Shown: one piece after another, positions 1-6,569 of the stretch
How the letters are laid out: the number at the start of each line of letters is the position of its first letter
How positions within the stretch are numbered: position 1 is the stretch's first letter
Source: CAZQGJ01 sp964592905
GTDB lineage: Bacteria; Patescibacteriota; UBA1384; CAYGGE01
Assembly (NCBI GenBank): GCA_964592905.1
Contig: CAZQGJ010000010.1
Location: 1-21,499 of the forward strand
Direction of reading: 5' to 3'
Length of the DNA stretch: 21,499 nt
The notes under the pieces: model-generated
Told to the model about the DNA's origin: nothing
Seen by the model: only the letters and a program-made list of their open reading frames with translations
The model's database searches: none
Made by a program: the position numbers and the translations under genes

Positions 1-624
1 TTTAACCTGACCATTCTCTGCTCGCTACTCAATCAAATTCGCGCGCCGGTACCACCAACTTGGCGGCGAGCTTGGCGGTGGCTCTTGGCCACTCTTTTGA
101 CCGTGCTTTTTGGCGCCAGCGCATCGGTTCTACGTGCCGAGGCGATGTTGTCGGTCTCGCTTTGGGCTAAACAGCTGGGTCGTCCGCTGGCTGATTGGCG
201 ACTCTTACTTTACAGTCTAACGCTCTTGAGCTTGATCGATCGACAGATTCCTTGGCAGAGTATTAGCTTTCAACTCTCATTCTTAGCCACAGTCGGTCTG
301 ATTAGCTTTAGCCAAACGCTACTCAACTGCTTTCAACGTTGGCCGTCATTCGTTGCTTTAGGCTTAACCTCAACCTTGGCGGCCAGCTGCCTTACCTTGC
401 CTTATGGCTTAGTCATGTTTGGTCGGGCCTCGCCCTACTTTTGGTTAACCAACCTCTTAGCTGTGCCGTTAGCTGAGTTTGTGACTGTATTTAGTGCGTT
501 ATACTTAGCCGTAGCCTGGCTGAAGTTGAACTACTTACAGCTCTGGCTGGGCGAGGCCCTGACAGCGGCCAATCTCTGTCTGATCAAAATTAGTCAACTG
601 ACTCAACACTGGCCAGGAGGCTAA
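1..624 (+). CDS. comEC: ComEC/Rec2 competence membrane domain, C-terminal part (partial at left edge)
   Basis: The frame is open from base 1 to the TAA at 622-624 (207 visible residues), so the N-terminus lies outside the window. ComEC forms the inner-membrane channel that carries single-stranded DNA into the cell during transformation. The visible part is a run of hydrophobic helices containing SVLRAEAML, then DRQIPWQSISFQLSFLATVGLI, which fits the conserved core of the Competence domain. The protein stops just after HWPGG, where full-length ComEC proteins continue through a further helix into a metallo-beta-lactamase domain. Here that domain is in the +1 frame, starting within 20 nt. The two frames may be a split gene pair, a frameshifted gene, or a recoded gene. 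Family assignment is strong; the reason for the split is unresolved. Confidence 0.85.
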   Translation, partial: FNLTILCSLLNQIRAPVPPTWRRAWRWLLATLLTVLFGASASVLRAEAMLSVSLWAKQLGRPLADWRLLLYSLTLLSLIDRQIPWQSISFQLSFLATVGLISFSQTLLNCFQRWPSFVALGLTSTLAASCLTLPYGLVMFGRASPYFWLTNLLAVPLAEFVTVFSALYLAVAWLKLNYLQLWLGEALTAANLCLIKISQLTQHWPGG

Positions 625-640
625 GATACTAAAGTGGTTA

Positions 641-1507
641 TTGATAGCTATGACGCTGCTTGGATTCGCTCTCGAATTCGGCGTACTGACGCCTGAGCTC
701 AGGCTGAAATCGACGCTAACGCCATTAGAATATCCGATTCTGCGCACAATCGATGTTGGCCAGGGTGACGCTATCCTGATAGAGATAGATACTGATCGGC
801 AAATCCTGATCGATGTCGGCCCAAGCCAGAGCCAGCTAGTCACAGAGTTGCGTCAATGGTTGGAACCAGGTGAGAAGATCGAACTGTTAGTCATTAGTCA
901 CTTACATGCCGATCACTTGGGCGGCCTCGAGGAGCTCTTGCAAAGCTATGGGATAGACTCATATCTAGTGGCCGGTAACTTGGCCACCACCTTGACGGCC
1001 ACCGCGGCCTTGAACGAGCTGACTCTGACCAGTGCAGTTCGGTTAATCGCCGAGGCGGGACAAACGATCGATTTCGAACCGGTTAAACTCACCGTTCTGG
1101 CACCACCAGATAGTTTCGAAGGGCAGTCGCTCGACCAGGCTCATGAAGCTACTATAGTACTACGAGTCGAATTCGAGTCGCAGTCTGCCCTCTTGACCGG
1201 CGACTTAGAGAGCGATAACGAGGCTGAGCTACTGGCTCGATATCAAGGCACGCCCGAATTGGATATCGATTATCTCAAGGTCAGTCATCATGGCAGTCAA
1301 ACTAGCACTAATCTCGACTGGCTGGCCGCCACCACGCCTGAAATAGCTGCCATCTCGATTGGTCGGCTGAATCGCTATGGCCATCCGCATCAAGCGACGC
1401 TCGATAGGCTACGCGAGGCTGGCGTTCGCCTCTACCGAACCGATCAAAACGGTACGATTTCGACTAGTTTGGCAGAGCCCTCACTCTTTACTCAAACCAC
1501 AAAATAG
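641..1507 (+). CDS. ComEC-type metallo-beta-lactamase domain protein
   Basis: This is the metallo-beta-lactamase portion that normally forms the C-terminus of ComEC, thought to act extracellularly and possibly degrade the non-transported strand. Counting from TTG 641, it shows one hydrophobic helix (about 2-16), DVGQGD (38-43), the metal-binding HLHADH (87-92), TGDLE (186-190) and VSHHGS (214-219), the usual ComEC order. The start is unclear. TTG 641 and ATG 650 both lack a well-placed RBS, while the strong AGGAGG at 615-620 sits inside the end of the upstream frame. The frame is open upstream to the ComEC stop and would read KILKWLLIAM, extending the helix. Expression could be by reinitiation or by a +1 shift from the upstream frame. 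Confidence 0.85.
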   Translation: MIAMTLLGFALEFGVLTPELRLKSTLTPLEYPILRTIDVGQGDAILIEIDTDRQILIDVGPSQSQLVTELRQWLEPGEKIELLVISHLHADHLGGLEELLQSYGIDSYLVAGNLATTLTATAALNELTLTSAVRLIAEAGQTIDFEPVKLTVLAPPDSFEGQSLDQAHEATIVLRVEFESQSALLTGDLESDNEAELLARYQGTPELDIDYLKVSHHGSQTSTNLDWLAATTPEIAAISIGRLNRYGHPHQATLDRLREAGVRLYRTDQNGTISTSLAEPSLFTQTTK

Positions 1508-1515
1508 CCTAGAAT
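1487..1515 (+). promoter_or_regulatory. Probable yebC promoter with very short leader
   Basis: TTTACT (1487-1492), a 17-bp spacer and TAGAAT (1510-1515) match a sigma70-type promoter. Only 9 nt separate the -10 box from the yebC ATG, so the transcript would have a leader of about 0-3 nt. No Shine-Dalgarno sequence precedes yebC, which fits leaderless translation. The promoter overlaps the end of the preceding gene. The call rests on sequence pattern only. Confidence 0.5.
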
Positions 1516-1524
1516 ATACCTGTT

Positions 1525-2253
1525 ATGTCAGGACACAGTAAATGGGCTTCTATCAAACATCAAAAAGGCGCCGCCGACGCTAAAAGAGGTAAACTCTTTA
1601 CCAAGCTCGGTAACGCCGTCACCATCGCCGCTAAACTCGGTGGTGGAGAGCTGTCGACCAATCCTCGTCTAGCCTTAGCTGTGGAGATGGCCAAAAAAAG
1701 TAATATGCCCAAAGAGAACATCGACCGGGCGATTAAACGCGGCACTGGCGAACTGGGTGGTGCCCAGGCCGAAGAGATAATTTACGAGGGCTACGGGCAC
1801 GATGGGGCGGCGATCTTAATTGAAACTTTAACCGATAATCGCAATCGAACCATCGGCGAGATTCGCGCTACACTCAATAAATATGGTGGTAAACTGGCCG
1901 AGGCCGGATCGGTGGCCTATCTCTTTCGACAGGCCGGAGAGATCGTCATCGAAGCTAATCAGGCTGATCAAATCGAAGCGATTAGCTTAGCTATCCTCGA
2001 AACCGAGGCCGAAGATCTAGCCGTCGAAGATCTCATGATCATCGTTACCACCGAACCAAAGAATCTGATGTTGGTCAAACAACAGCTCGAGAGCCAACAG
2101 ATCGAGATTCAAAATGCCGAACTAGTCTATCAACCGAAGCAAACGCTGGTCTTGCCTCGACCTGAATCATCGCAAAATCTCATAAAACTCATCGATGCGC
2201 TAGAAAATCTCGACGATATTACCAATGTCGTCACCAACGCTGAACTGGTATAA
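1525..2253 (+). CDS. yebC: YebC/PmpR/TACO1 family protein
   Basis: A 242-residue protein with the family's hallmark N-terminus MSGHSKWASIKHQKGAADAK and the usual three-domain length. YebC-family proteins are cytoplasmic. They were long annotated as transcriptional regulators, and some members are now linked to relieving ribosome stalling at proline-rich stretches. Other conserved stretches are NPRLALAVEMAKKSNMPKENIDRAIKRG and EGYGHDGAAILIETLTDNRNRT. It lies just upstream of ruvC, as in many bacteria, with a 30-bp gap. ATG 1525 is chosen because homologues begin MSGHSKW. There is no RBS, but a promoter-like -10 box lies 9 nt upstream. Product certainty is very high. Confidence 0.97.
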   Translation: MSGHSKWASIKHQKGAADAKRGKLFTKLGNAVTIAAKLGGGELSTNPRLALAVEMAKKSNMPKENIDRAIKRGTGELGGAQAEEIIYEGYGHDGAAILIETLTDNRNRTIGEIRATLNKYGGKLAEAGSVAYLFRQAGEIVIEANQADQIEAISLAILETEAEDLAVEDLMIIVTTEPKNLMLVKQQLESQQIEIQNAELVYQPKQTLVLPRPESSQNLIKLIDALENLDDITNVVTNAELV

Positions 2254-2283
2254 TGGCCTTATAAAATAGTTAGAGGAGGGGTT

Positions 2284-2778
2284 ATTCGTATCCTAGGCAT
2301 CGATCCCGGCACCGCTCGAATCGGTTTTGGCCTTGTCGATCAAGAGGCAGGTCAGTGGCAGTTAGTCCAAGCTGGCTGTATTGAGACGTTGCCGAGCCAG
2401 GCCGTCCACGATCGATTAGCCGAACTCTACGATCACTTAGTTGAAATTATCGAACTCCACAAACCCGATCAGCTGGCTATCGAGCAGCTCTTTTTTTCCC
2501 GCAATGTGACGACAGCGATCCAAGTCGGTCAGGCGCGTGGCGTCATCCTTTTGGCGGCCGCCAAAGCTCAACTCCCCTACTTTGAATATACACCGCTCCA
2601 GGTTAAACAGACGGTGACCGGCTATGGAAGGGCCGAAAAACCGCAGGTCCAGGCGATGATTAAAATATTATTAAAGCTTAAAGCAACGCCAAAACCCGAT
2701 GATTTGGCCGACGCTTTAGCTATCGCCTTAACCCACGGCATGACTAATCAAGCCTTGGTTGGACGGTCGCATGCCTGA
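2284..2778 (+). CDS. ruvC: Holliday junction resolvase RuvC, apparent ATT start
   Basis: RuvC cuts Holliday junctions symmetrically during recombinational repair, working with RuvAB. The 164-residue protein has the expected acidic residues: D7 in RILGIDPG, E67 in AIEQLFF, and D140 and D143 in PDDLADALAIA. The frame contains no ATG, GTG or TTG between the yebC stop (2251-2253) and residue 38, yet homology clearly begins at 2284 with (M)RILGIDPG. ATT at 2284 lies 4 nt after an extended GGAGG in the purine-rich run 2272-2281, so ATT initiation is the best reading. An internal ATG at 2389 would delete the first catalytic aspartate. The gene ends in TGA inside the start of galT, an 8-nt overlap suggesting translational coupling. 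Confidence 0.93.
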   Translation: MRILGIDPGTARIGFGLVDQEAGQWQLVQAGCIETLPSQAVHDRLAELYDHLVEIIELHKPDQLAIEQLFFSRNVTTAIQVGQARGVILLAAAKAQLPYFEYTPLQVKQTVTGYGRAEKPQVQAMIKILLKLKATPKPDDLADALAIALTHGMTNQALVGRSHA

Positions 2779-3745
2779 ACTAAGACGCGATCCGTTAACG
2801 CACGAACAGGTCATCATCGCTCCAGAGAGAGCCAAACGCCCTGGCGAGTATCACTCGCTCCCATTGAGCGCGCATCAAGCCGATTGTCCATTCTGTCAGC
2901 TCAAAGACGAGGAGATTCTTGAGCTCAGCCCGGCTGGCCAGTGGCAGTTAATCAAGAATCTCTATCCGGCGTGCTTGCCGCTAGGCGAACAGTATCCGCA
3001 GTTCTCGGATCAGCTCGAACCACGGCAGCCAGCCATTGGCGATCACTTTATTCTCGTTAATAAAATGGCCGAGCCGGATTTGACTGGGATGTCGATCGAG
3101 ACGGTGACGGATCTACTGTCAGCTATTCAGGCGATTTGCCGGCGAGGCTGGCAAGAGTCTGGTTGGCAAAATATCGTCTGTTTTTATAATCATGGACCGG
3201 CGGCCGGTGCCTCGCTCCGCCATCCTCATGCGCAGATTATCGCTGCCAACTGGCCATTGCCGCGCCTCGAATCTGAGTGTCAGATAGCCGAACAGCACTG
3301 GCAGGCCCATGGGGTCAATCTGTATGATCAGCTATTGGATCAGCCCTTGGTACGCGACCGCTTAATTCTTAAGGAGCTTAGTCAAACAGTTTGGTTGACG
3401 CAACCGGCCGCCCGCTTTCCCTTTGCTAGCCTGATCTACTCAACAGCTGCCGAAGCCGACTTCGGTCAGGCTTCGCCACAAGTCATCCTCGAAACTGGAC
3501 GGCTACTCAATCAGGCGGTCAGAGCCTATGAAAAGTTGCTGCCGGGCTTGAGTCTCAATCTAGTCCTCCACACCATGCCTCTTGATTTGCGTTTCGCCGA
3601 AAGCTATCGTTGGCATATCGAGATCTTACCCCGATTGGCTATATATGGTGGTTTTGAGCTCTCGACAGATACAATTATTGATATCATCGCTCCGGAAAAG
3701 GCCGCTCAAGAGTTGCGCCGTTGCTTTGATACTATCGACAGTTAA
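2771..3745 (+). CDS. galT: Galactose-1-phosphate uridylyltransferase family (HIT-like) protein
   Basis: A 324-residue nucleotidyltransferase of the GalT branch of the HIT superfamily, which moves a nucleotidyl group between a sugar-1-phosphate and a nucleotide sugar through a histidine intermediate. The N-terminus LRRDPLTHEQVIIAPERAKRP is characteristic. CPFC (39-42) and H141 resemble zinc ligands, and HPHAQI (151-156) carries the likely nucleophile H153. ATG 2771 is used because homologues start a few residues before LRRDPLT; it overlaps the ruvC stop. Family members act on galactose-1-phosphate or on ADP-glucose-type substrates, so the exact substrate is not known from sequence. No other Leloir-pathway gene is visible. 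Its place between ruvC and ruvA is unusual and probably reflects co-transcription rather than shared function. Confidence 0.85.
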   Translation: MPELRRDPLTHEQVIIAPERAKRPGEYHSLPLSAHQADCPFCQLKDEEILELSPAGQWQLIKNLYPACLPLGEQYPQFSDQLEPRQPAIGDHFILVNKMAEPDLTGMSIETVTDLLSAIQAICRRGWQESGWQNIVCFYNHGPAAGASLRHPHAQIIAANWPLPRLESECQIAEQHWQAHGVNLYDQLLDQPLVRDRLILKELSQTVWLTQPAARFPFASLIYSTAAEADFGQASPQVILETGRLLNQAVRAYEKLLPGLSLNLVLHTMPLDLRFAESYRWHIEILPRLAIYGGFELSTDTIIDIIAPEKAAQELRRCFDTIDS

Positions 3746-3757
3746 GAAAGAGAGATA

Positions 3758-4327
3758 ATGAGTTTATTCGGATCGATCAGAGGTCAGTTCATTGCCAGCG
3801 ATGGCCAGGCCATCATCTTAGAGACTTCGGCTGGTATCGGCTATCGACTGTCCGTGCCGCTGGCCGATTGGCCAGAGCTTGGGCAAACCAGCCAGTTTTG
3901 GACCGAGCTAATCGTGCGTGAAGATAGCCTCGACCTCTTTGGCTTTGCCGAGCTATCCGGCCTCAAACTCTTTCGATCGCTCGTTAGCGTCTCTGGAATT
4001 GGACCAAAAACCGCCTTAAGCTTAATCAGTCGACTGGGCGAAGAGAGGCTAAAGTTAGCTATCGATCAAGCCAACCTGAGCGAGCTACAGTCCGTTCCCG
4101 GGATCGGCCAAAAAGCTGCCTCGAAGATTATCTTAGAGCTTAAAAATAAATTAGTGACCGGTCCGACCCCTATCGATCAAGCGATCGTCACCAGTTTAGC
4201 CGGCCTAGGCTACGACAAACAGCGTATCGGCTTAGCCCTTAGCCAGCTCTCTAGCGATGAACAACAGCTAGACGACGAGGCGATTAAGCTAAAGCTAGTC
4301 TTACAAAAACTAAGTATGTTAAACTAG
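3758..4327 (+). CDS. ruvA: Holliday junction branch migration protein RuvA
   Basis: RuvA forms tetramers that clamp the Holliday junction and recruit the RuvB motor. This 189-residue protein has an OB-fold N-terminal domain starting MSLFGSIRGQ and two helix-hairpin-helix motifs, SGIGPK (79-84) and PGIGQKAA (114-121). A C-terminal three-helix domain (about 145-189) contains the RuvB-contact type sequence ALAGLGY-like SLAGLGYDKQ. Length is normal for the family. ATG 3758 lies 12 nt after the galT stop, behind a GAAAGAGAG purine-rich RBS. It forms a tightly packed plus-strand unit with yebC, ruvC and galT. RuvB is not in this window. Confidence 0.96.
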   Translation: MSLFGSIRGQFIASDGQAIILETSAGIGYRLSVPLADWPELGQTSQFWTELIVREDSLDLFGFAELSGLKLFRSLVSVSGIGPKTALSLISRLGEERLKLAIDQANLSELQSVPGIGQKAASKIILELKNKLVTGPTPIDQAIVTSLAGLGYDKQRIGLALSQLSSDEQQLDDEAIKLKLVLQKLSMLN

Positions 4328-4330
4328 ATT

Positions 4331-4849
4331 ATGTCAAAGGAGTCTATGCAATCACCAGCCAGATTTGTTCTCTCGTTAAGTGTCCTCTTAGTCGTTTTAG
4401 CCGCCATTGTGTGGTTTCTCACCGATAAGGGCGTGCTGCCAAAATTTGGCGGTAGTGGCAAGGCCGATGGCCAAGCGGCTTCAGCCTATCGAGCCGTCTT
4501 TTTAACCGGTAACATTGTCTATTTTGGTCAACTAGAGTCAGAAACAAGCGATAAAATTGTCCTCAAAGATATCTATTATCTTCAGTTTGCTCAATCACCT
4601 CAAGGCAGCGCCGAAACCGCCGCCAACCAAGAGCAACAGAGCTCCTTAGTTAAACTCGGTAGCGAGCTACATGGCCCGACTGATCAAATGGATATCAACA
4701 AGGACCACGTTCTCTTTACCGAGACTCTCAAAGAAGACTCAAAGGTTATCGAGGCGATCAAGCGTTATCAAAAAAATGGTCCAGATACGGCCACAGCTGG
4801 CGCTCAGAGTTCGGCGACTCCAACTGCCTCGGCAACACCTAAGAAATAA
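4331..4849 (+). CDS. Single-helix membrane protein downstream of ruvA
   Basis: A 172-residue protein with one N-terminal transmembrane helix (about residues 12-30, FVLSLSVLLVVLAAIVWFL). A globular segment follows (about 50-145), with VFLTGNIVYFGQL, DIYYLQ, LVKLGSELHGP and NKDHVLFTETL, and then a low-complexity Ser/Thr/Ala/Pro tail ending in KK. I recall similar one-helix proteins encoded near recombination genes in CPR bacteria, but I know no function. It begins 3 nt after the ruvA stop. ATG 4346 is an alternative start and has AAAGGAG just upstream (4336-4342), though with a spacing of only 3 nt. The globular part is predicted to face outward or to be periplasm-like, since the short N-terminus carries a lysine. 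Confidence 0.8.
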   Translation: MSKESMQSPARFVLSLSVLLVVLAAIVWFLTDKGVLPKFGGSGKADGQAASAYRAVFLTGNIVYFGQLESETSDKIVLKDIYYLQFAQSPQGSAETAANQEQQSSLVKLGSELHGPTDQMDINKDHVLFTETLKEDSKVIEAIKRYQKNGPDTATAGAQSSATPTASATPKK

Positions 4850-4871
4850 ACCTTAATCCTGCATTAACGAT

Positions 4872-4911
4872 AATTACCCCGGAACTAACTAGCGTTGGCC
4901 ACGGGGTAATT
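4872..4911. terminator. Hairpin between convergent units
   Basis: A 10-bp perfect stem, AATTACCCCG (4872-4881) with CGGGGTAATT (4902-4911), encloses a second short helix CTAAC/GTTGG. It lies 23 nt after the stop at 4849 and before the convergent nuclease-like gene. Neither flank has a strong U tract, so it may be a weak or bidirectional terminator or a 3'-end stabiliser. Confidence 0.5.
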
Positions 4912-4915
4912 TAAT

Positions 4916-4963
4916 TTCAGAGAAATTTGAGTTCAGGGCAATTTGAGTTCAGAGAAATGTAAT
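4916..4963. repeat. Three tandem copies of a 16-bp unit
   Basis: Copies at 4916-4931, 4932-4947 and 4948-4963 all begin TTCAG and continue as A/T-rich sequence. Copies 1 and 2 differ at two positions; copy 3 diverges at its end (GAAATGTAAT). The array lies between the hairpin at 4872-4911 and the 3' end of the minus-strand gene ending at 4965. No function can be assigned. Confidence 0.6.
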
Positions 4964-4964
4964 T

Positions 4965-5705
4965 TTAAACGGCCGCGCCAGCGACGCGTAAATACTCTAT
5001 ATGAGGACAAAGCTCTGTTTCGCTCGGACAGATCCAGGCTTGACGCTCGAGCGACTTGGGCATCGAATCGACAATCTTGCCGAGCTCGTAGATCATCTGT
5101 TGTTCGCGAGCTGGATTAGTTGGCATATCGCTTAAGCTCATCTTCTCGAGGTAGAGATAGGACAACCGCACAATAGGCTGCTTAAAGCGTTGATGGGCCA
5201 AAATAGCATAGATCGGCAGCTGATACGGGTCGTCACGCTCTTCTTTGGAGGTTTTGTAGTCAATCAAGTGCAAACCCTCAGCCGTCTGGTCGATCCGGTC
5301 GATCCGACCCATCAGTTGGATATCTGGTCGAATCAAACTAGACAGCGTCTGTTCGCTAGCGAAAAACGGTTGACTACTAGCAAACTCGCTAGCGGCAAAA
5401 GCCTTGAGCATCAGTTGGGCTCGACTCAGATACTCTTGCTCTTCGGCCTCGGAGTAAAAGCCGGCCTGTGGTCCGTGACTACCTTGCCAACAAAAATCCA
5501 AAATCTTTAACAAACTGGCTTGATTACGGGCGGCAGGCTTGAGCTCAAAAAATAGATTCAAGGCGTGATGAACGTGCGCCCCCATCGTGAAGTAGGGCCG
5601 AGCCGGCGGTAGAATAGATTTAGTTTTACTATCGAGATAGCGATGATAAAACAGTCGCGGACACTCGAGATAACAGTGTAGTTTGGAGGGCGACAGCCGA
5701 AACAA
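4965..5705 (-). CDS. PD-(D/E)XK nuclease family protein (RecB/Cas4-like)
   Basis: A 246-residue protein of the PD-(D/E)XK superfamily, close to the stand-alone RecB-like nucleases. It starts FRLSPSKLHCYLECPRLFYHRYL, typical of these proteins. GAHVHHAL (42-49) supplies a motif-I-type histidine, and GRIDRID (133-139) followed by IDYKTSK (148-154) gives the metal-binding and catalytic D-x-K. YQLPIYAIL (161-169) matches the motif IV QhxxY-like helix. Two cysteines near the N-terminus (C11, C15) and two in the C-terminal tail (ICPSETELCP) could support an iron-sulfur cluster as in Cas4, which I cannot confirm. The only usable start is TTG at 5705, two nt after the stop of the upstream small membrane gene. 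No Cas genes are nearby, so a repair role is more likely. Confidence 0.85.
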   Translation of the reverse strand: MFRLSPSKLHCYLECPRLFYHRYLDSKTKSILPPARPYFTMGAHVHHALNLFFELKPAARNQASLLKILDFCWQGSHGPQAGFYSEAEEQEYLSRAQLMLKAFAASEFASSQPFFASEQTLSSLIRPDIQLMGRIDRIDQTAEGLHLIDYKTSKEERDDPYQLPIYAILAHQRFKQPIVRLSYLYLEKMSLSDMPTNPAREQQMIYELGKIVDSMPKSLERQAWICPSETELCPHIEYLRVAGAAV

Positions 5706-5707
5706 GG

Positions 5708-5950
5708 CTAAGCCTGTCCCTGATTAGCGATATAGCGCAAGAACTCTAAAATGCCTTGGCCAAGCGAACTCATCACCGGAATAGCGGCCGGCACAAAGAT
5801 CAGCAATAACAGTAGATAGAGCCAGCTCTTGCGAATGAGCTGGACTAAGGTGAGAACTAAAATAGCCAGAACGACTAATGAGACCAGACTGTGATAGTGT
5901 CCGGGGAAATGGCTTAAAAGATTGGCGTAACCCTGCTCTAAAATCGGCAT
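5708..5950 (-). CDS. Small two-helix membrane protein, unknown function
   Basis: An 80-residue protein starting at ATG 5950, chosen because AAGGAG lies 4-5 nt upstream; a TTG at 6001 would add a charged, poorly supported extension. It contains two hydrophobic stretches, LVSLVVLAILVLTLVQLI and WLYLLLLLIFVPAAIPV, joined by a short basic turn (RKS). The gene is followed within 2 nt by the nuclease-like gene, so the two are probably co-expressed. I do not recognise the family. Confidence 0.65.
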   Translation of the reverse strand: MPILEQGYANLLSHFPGHYHSLVSLVVLAILVLTLVQLIRKSWLYLLLLLIFVPAAIPVMSSLGQGILEFLRYIANQGQA

Positions 5951-5972
5951 CGAACTCCTTGCCTGCTCTCGT

Positions 5973-6001
5973 ATCTTATCAGCTCTTGACGGACTGAACA
6001 A
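5973..6001 (-). promoter_or_regulatory. Promoter for the 5950-4965 minus-strand pair
   Basis: On the minus strand TTGTTC (rc of 5996-6001), a 17-bp spacer and TAAGAT (rc of 5973-5978) lie upstream of the ATG at 5950. The spacing fits a sigma70-type promoter with a leader of roughly 15 nt that includes the AAGGAG RBS. It overlaps the oppositely directed promoter of the DUF4383 gene. Confidence 0.5.
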
Positions 6002-6014
6002 TAACTCTTAGGAT
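5986..6014 (+). promoter_or_regulatory. Promoter for the DUF4383 gene
   Basis: TTGACG (5986-5991), 17 bp, then TAGGAT (6009-6014). The start site would be near 6021, giving a leader of about 28 nt with an AAAGGAG-type RBS before ATG 6049. It interlocks with a minus-strand promoter, so the two divergent units may compete. Confidence 0.55.
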
Positions 6015-6048
6015 ATGGATAAGGTCAATAATAGAAAGGAGCCATAAC

Positions 6049-6420
6049 ATGGCTAAAACAATCGCCTTAGTTCTAGGTATCGTTTTCGTCTTGGTTGGCG
6101 TATTAGGTTTCGTTCCTGCGCTCACTCCAGACGGCAATCTTCTCGGCATCTTTGGTGTCGATGCAATCCATAATATCATTCACATCCTCTCTGGTGCGGC
6201 TGCCATCTTTGCAGCGACTAACAGCTACGGTGCCACTCGAATGTACTTCCAAGTCTTCGGTGTTATCTATGCCTTGGTTGCTATCCTTGGTTTCATCACC
6301 GCCGATGGCGAAAAGATCTTGGGCTTAATTGCCAGCAATACTGCTGACACTTGGCTCCACGTCGCTATCGCTGCCGTTGCCCTCTACGTTGGCTACGGTC
6401 CAAAAGAGGACAACGCTTAA
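6049..6420 (+). CDS. DUF4383 family four-helix membrane protein
   Basis: A 123-residue integral membrane protein with four predicted helices (about 3-22, 43-59, 67-87 and 98-118). The pattern GVLGFVP, HNIIHILSGAAAI and ALVAILGFI is typical of DUF4383, a family of unknown function found widely in actinobacteria and CPR. The start has an AAAGGAG RBS 8 nt upstream. The gene is monocistronic, with its own promoter and a strong terminator. Its codons are visibly biased to C- or T-ending forms (ATC, GGT, GTT, GCT) compared with neighbours, which suggests high expression. The substrate or partner is unknown. Confidence 0.85.
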   Translation: MAKTIALVLGIVFVLVGVLGFVPALTPDGNLLGIFGVDAIHNIIHILSGAAAIFAATNSYGATRMYFQVFGVIYALVAILGFITADGEKILGLIASNTADTWLHVAIAAVALYVGYGPKEDNA

Positions 6421-6451
6421 ATCAAGCGTCACCTCGTTAAATCCTAGAACG

Positions 6452-6489
6452 CATTTAGCCCGGCCTTACCGCCGGGTTAAATGTTTTTT
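6452..6489 (+). terminator. Intrinsic terminator of the DUF4383 gene
   Basis: A 12-bp stem pairs 6452-6463 (CATTTAGCCCGG) with 6472-6483 (CCGGGTTAAATG, one G-U pair), with an 8-nt loop, followed directly by TTTTTTA. This is a strong plus-strand terminator. It faces the convergent lepA gene, whose end lies about 80 bp away. Confidence 0.88.
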
Positions 6490-6569
6490 ATTCGCTGTTT
6501 TTAGCGATTATTCAATTAAATATTCAGGGGCCGAAGCTCATGTCCGGCGAGTACGTCGTTAGTGCGTCA

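Noticed and set aside
2389..2778. ruvC starting at the first in-frame ATG, 2389
   Set aside because: It would remove the conserved GIDPG motif and the catalytic aspartate, while homology is intact upstream.
4965..5705. Cas4 of a CRISPR system
   Set aside because: No repeats, spacers or other cas genes are present, and only two C-terminal cysteines are visible.
5951..6001. TTG start at 6001 for the small membrane protein
   Set aside because: The segment overlaps the -10 and -35 boxes of its own predicted promoter, and ATG 5950 has a well-placed AAGGAG.
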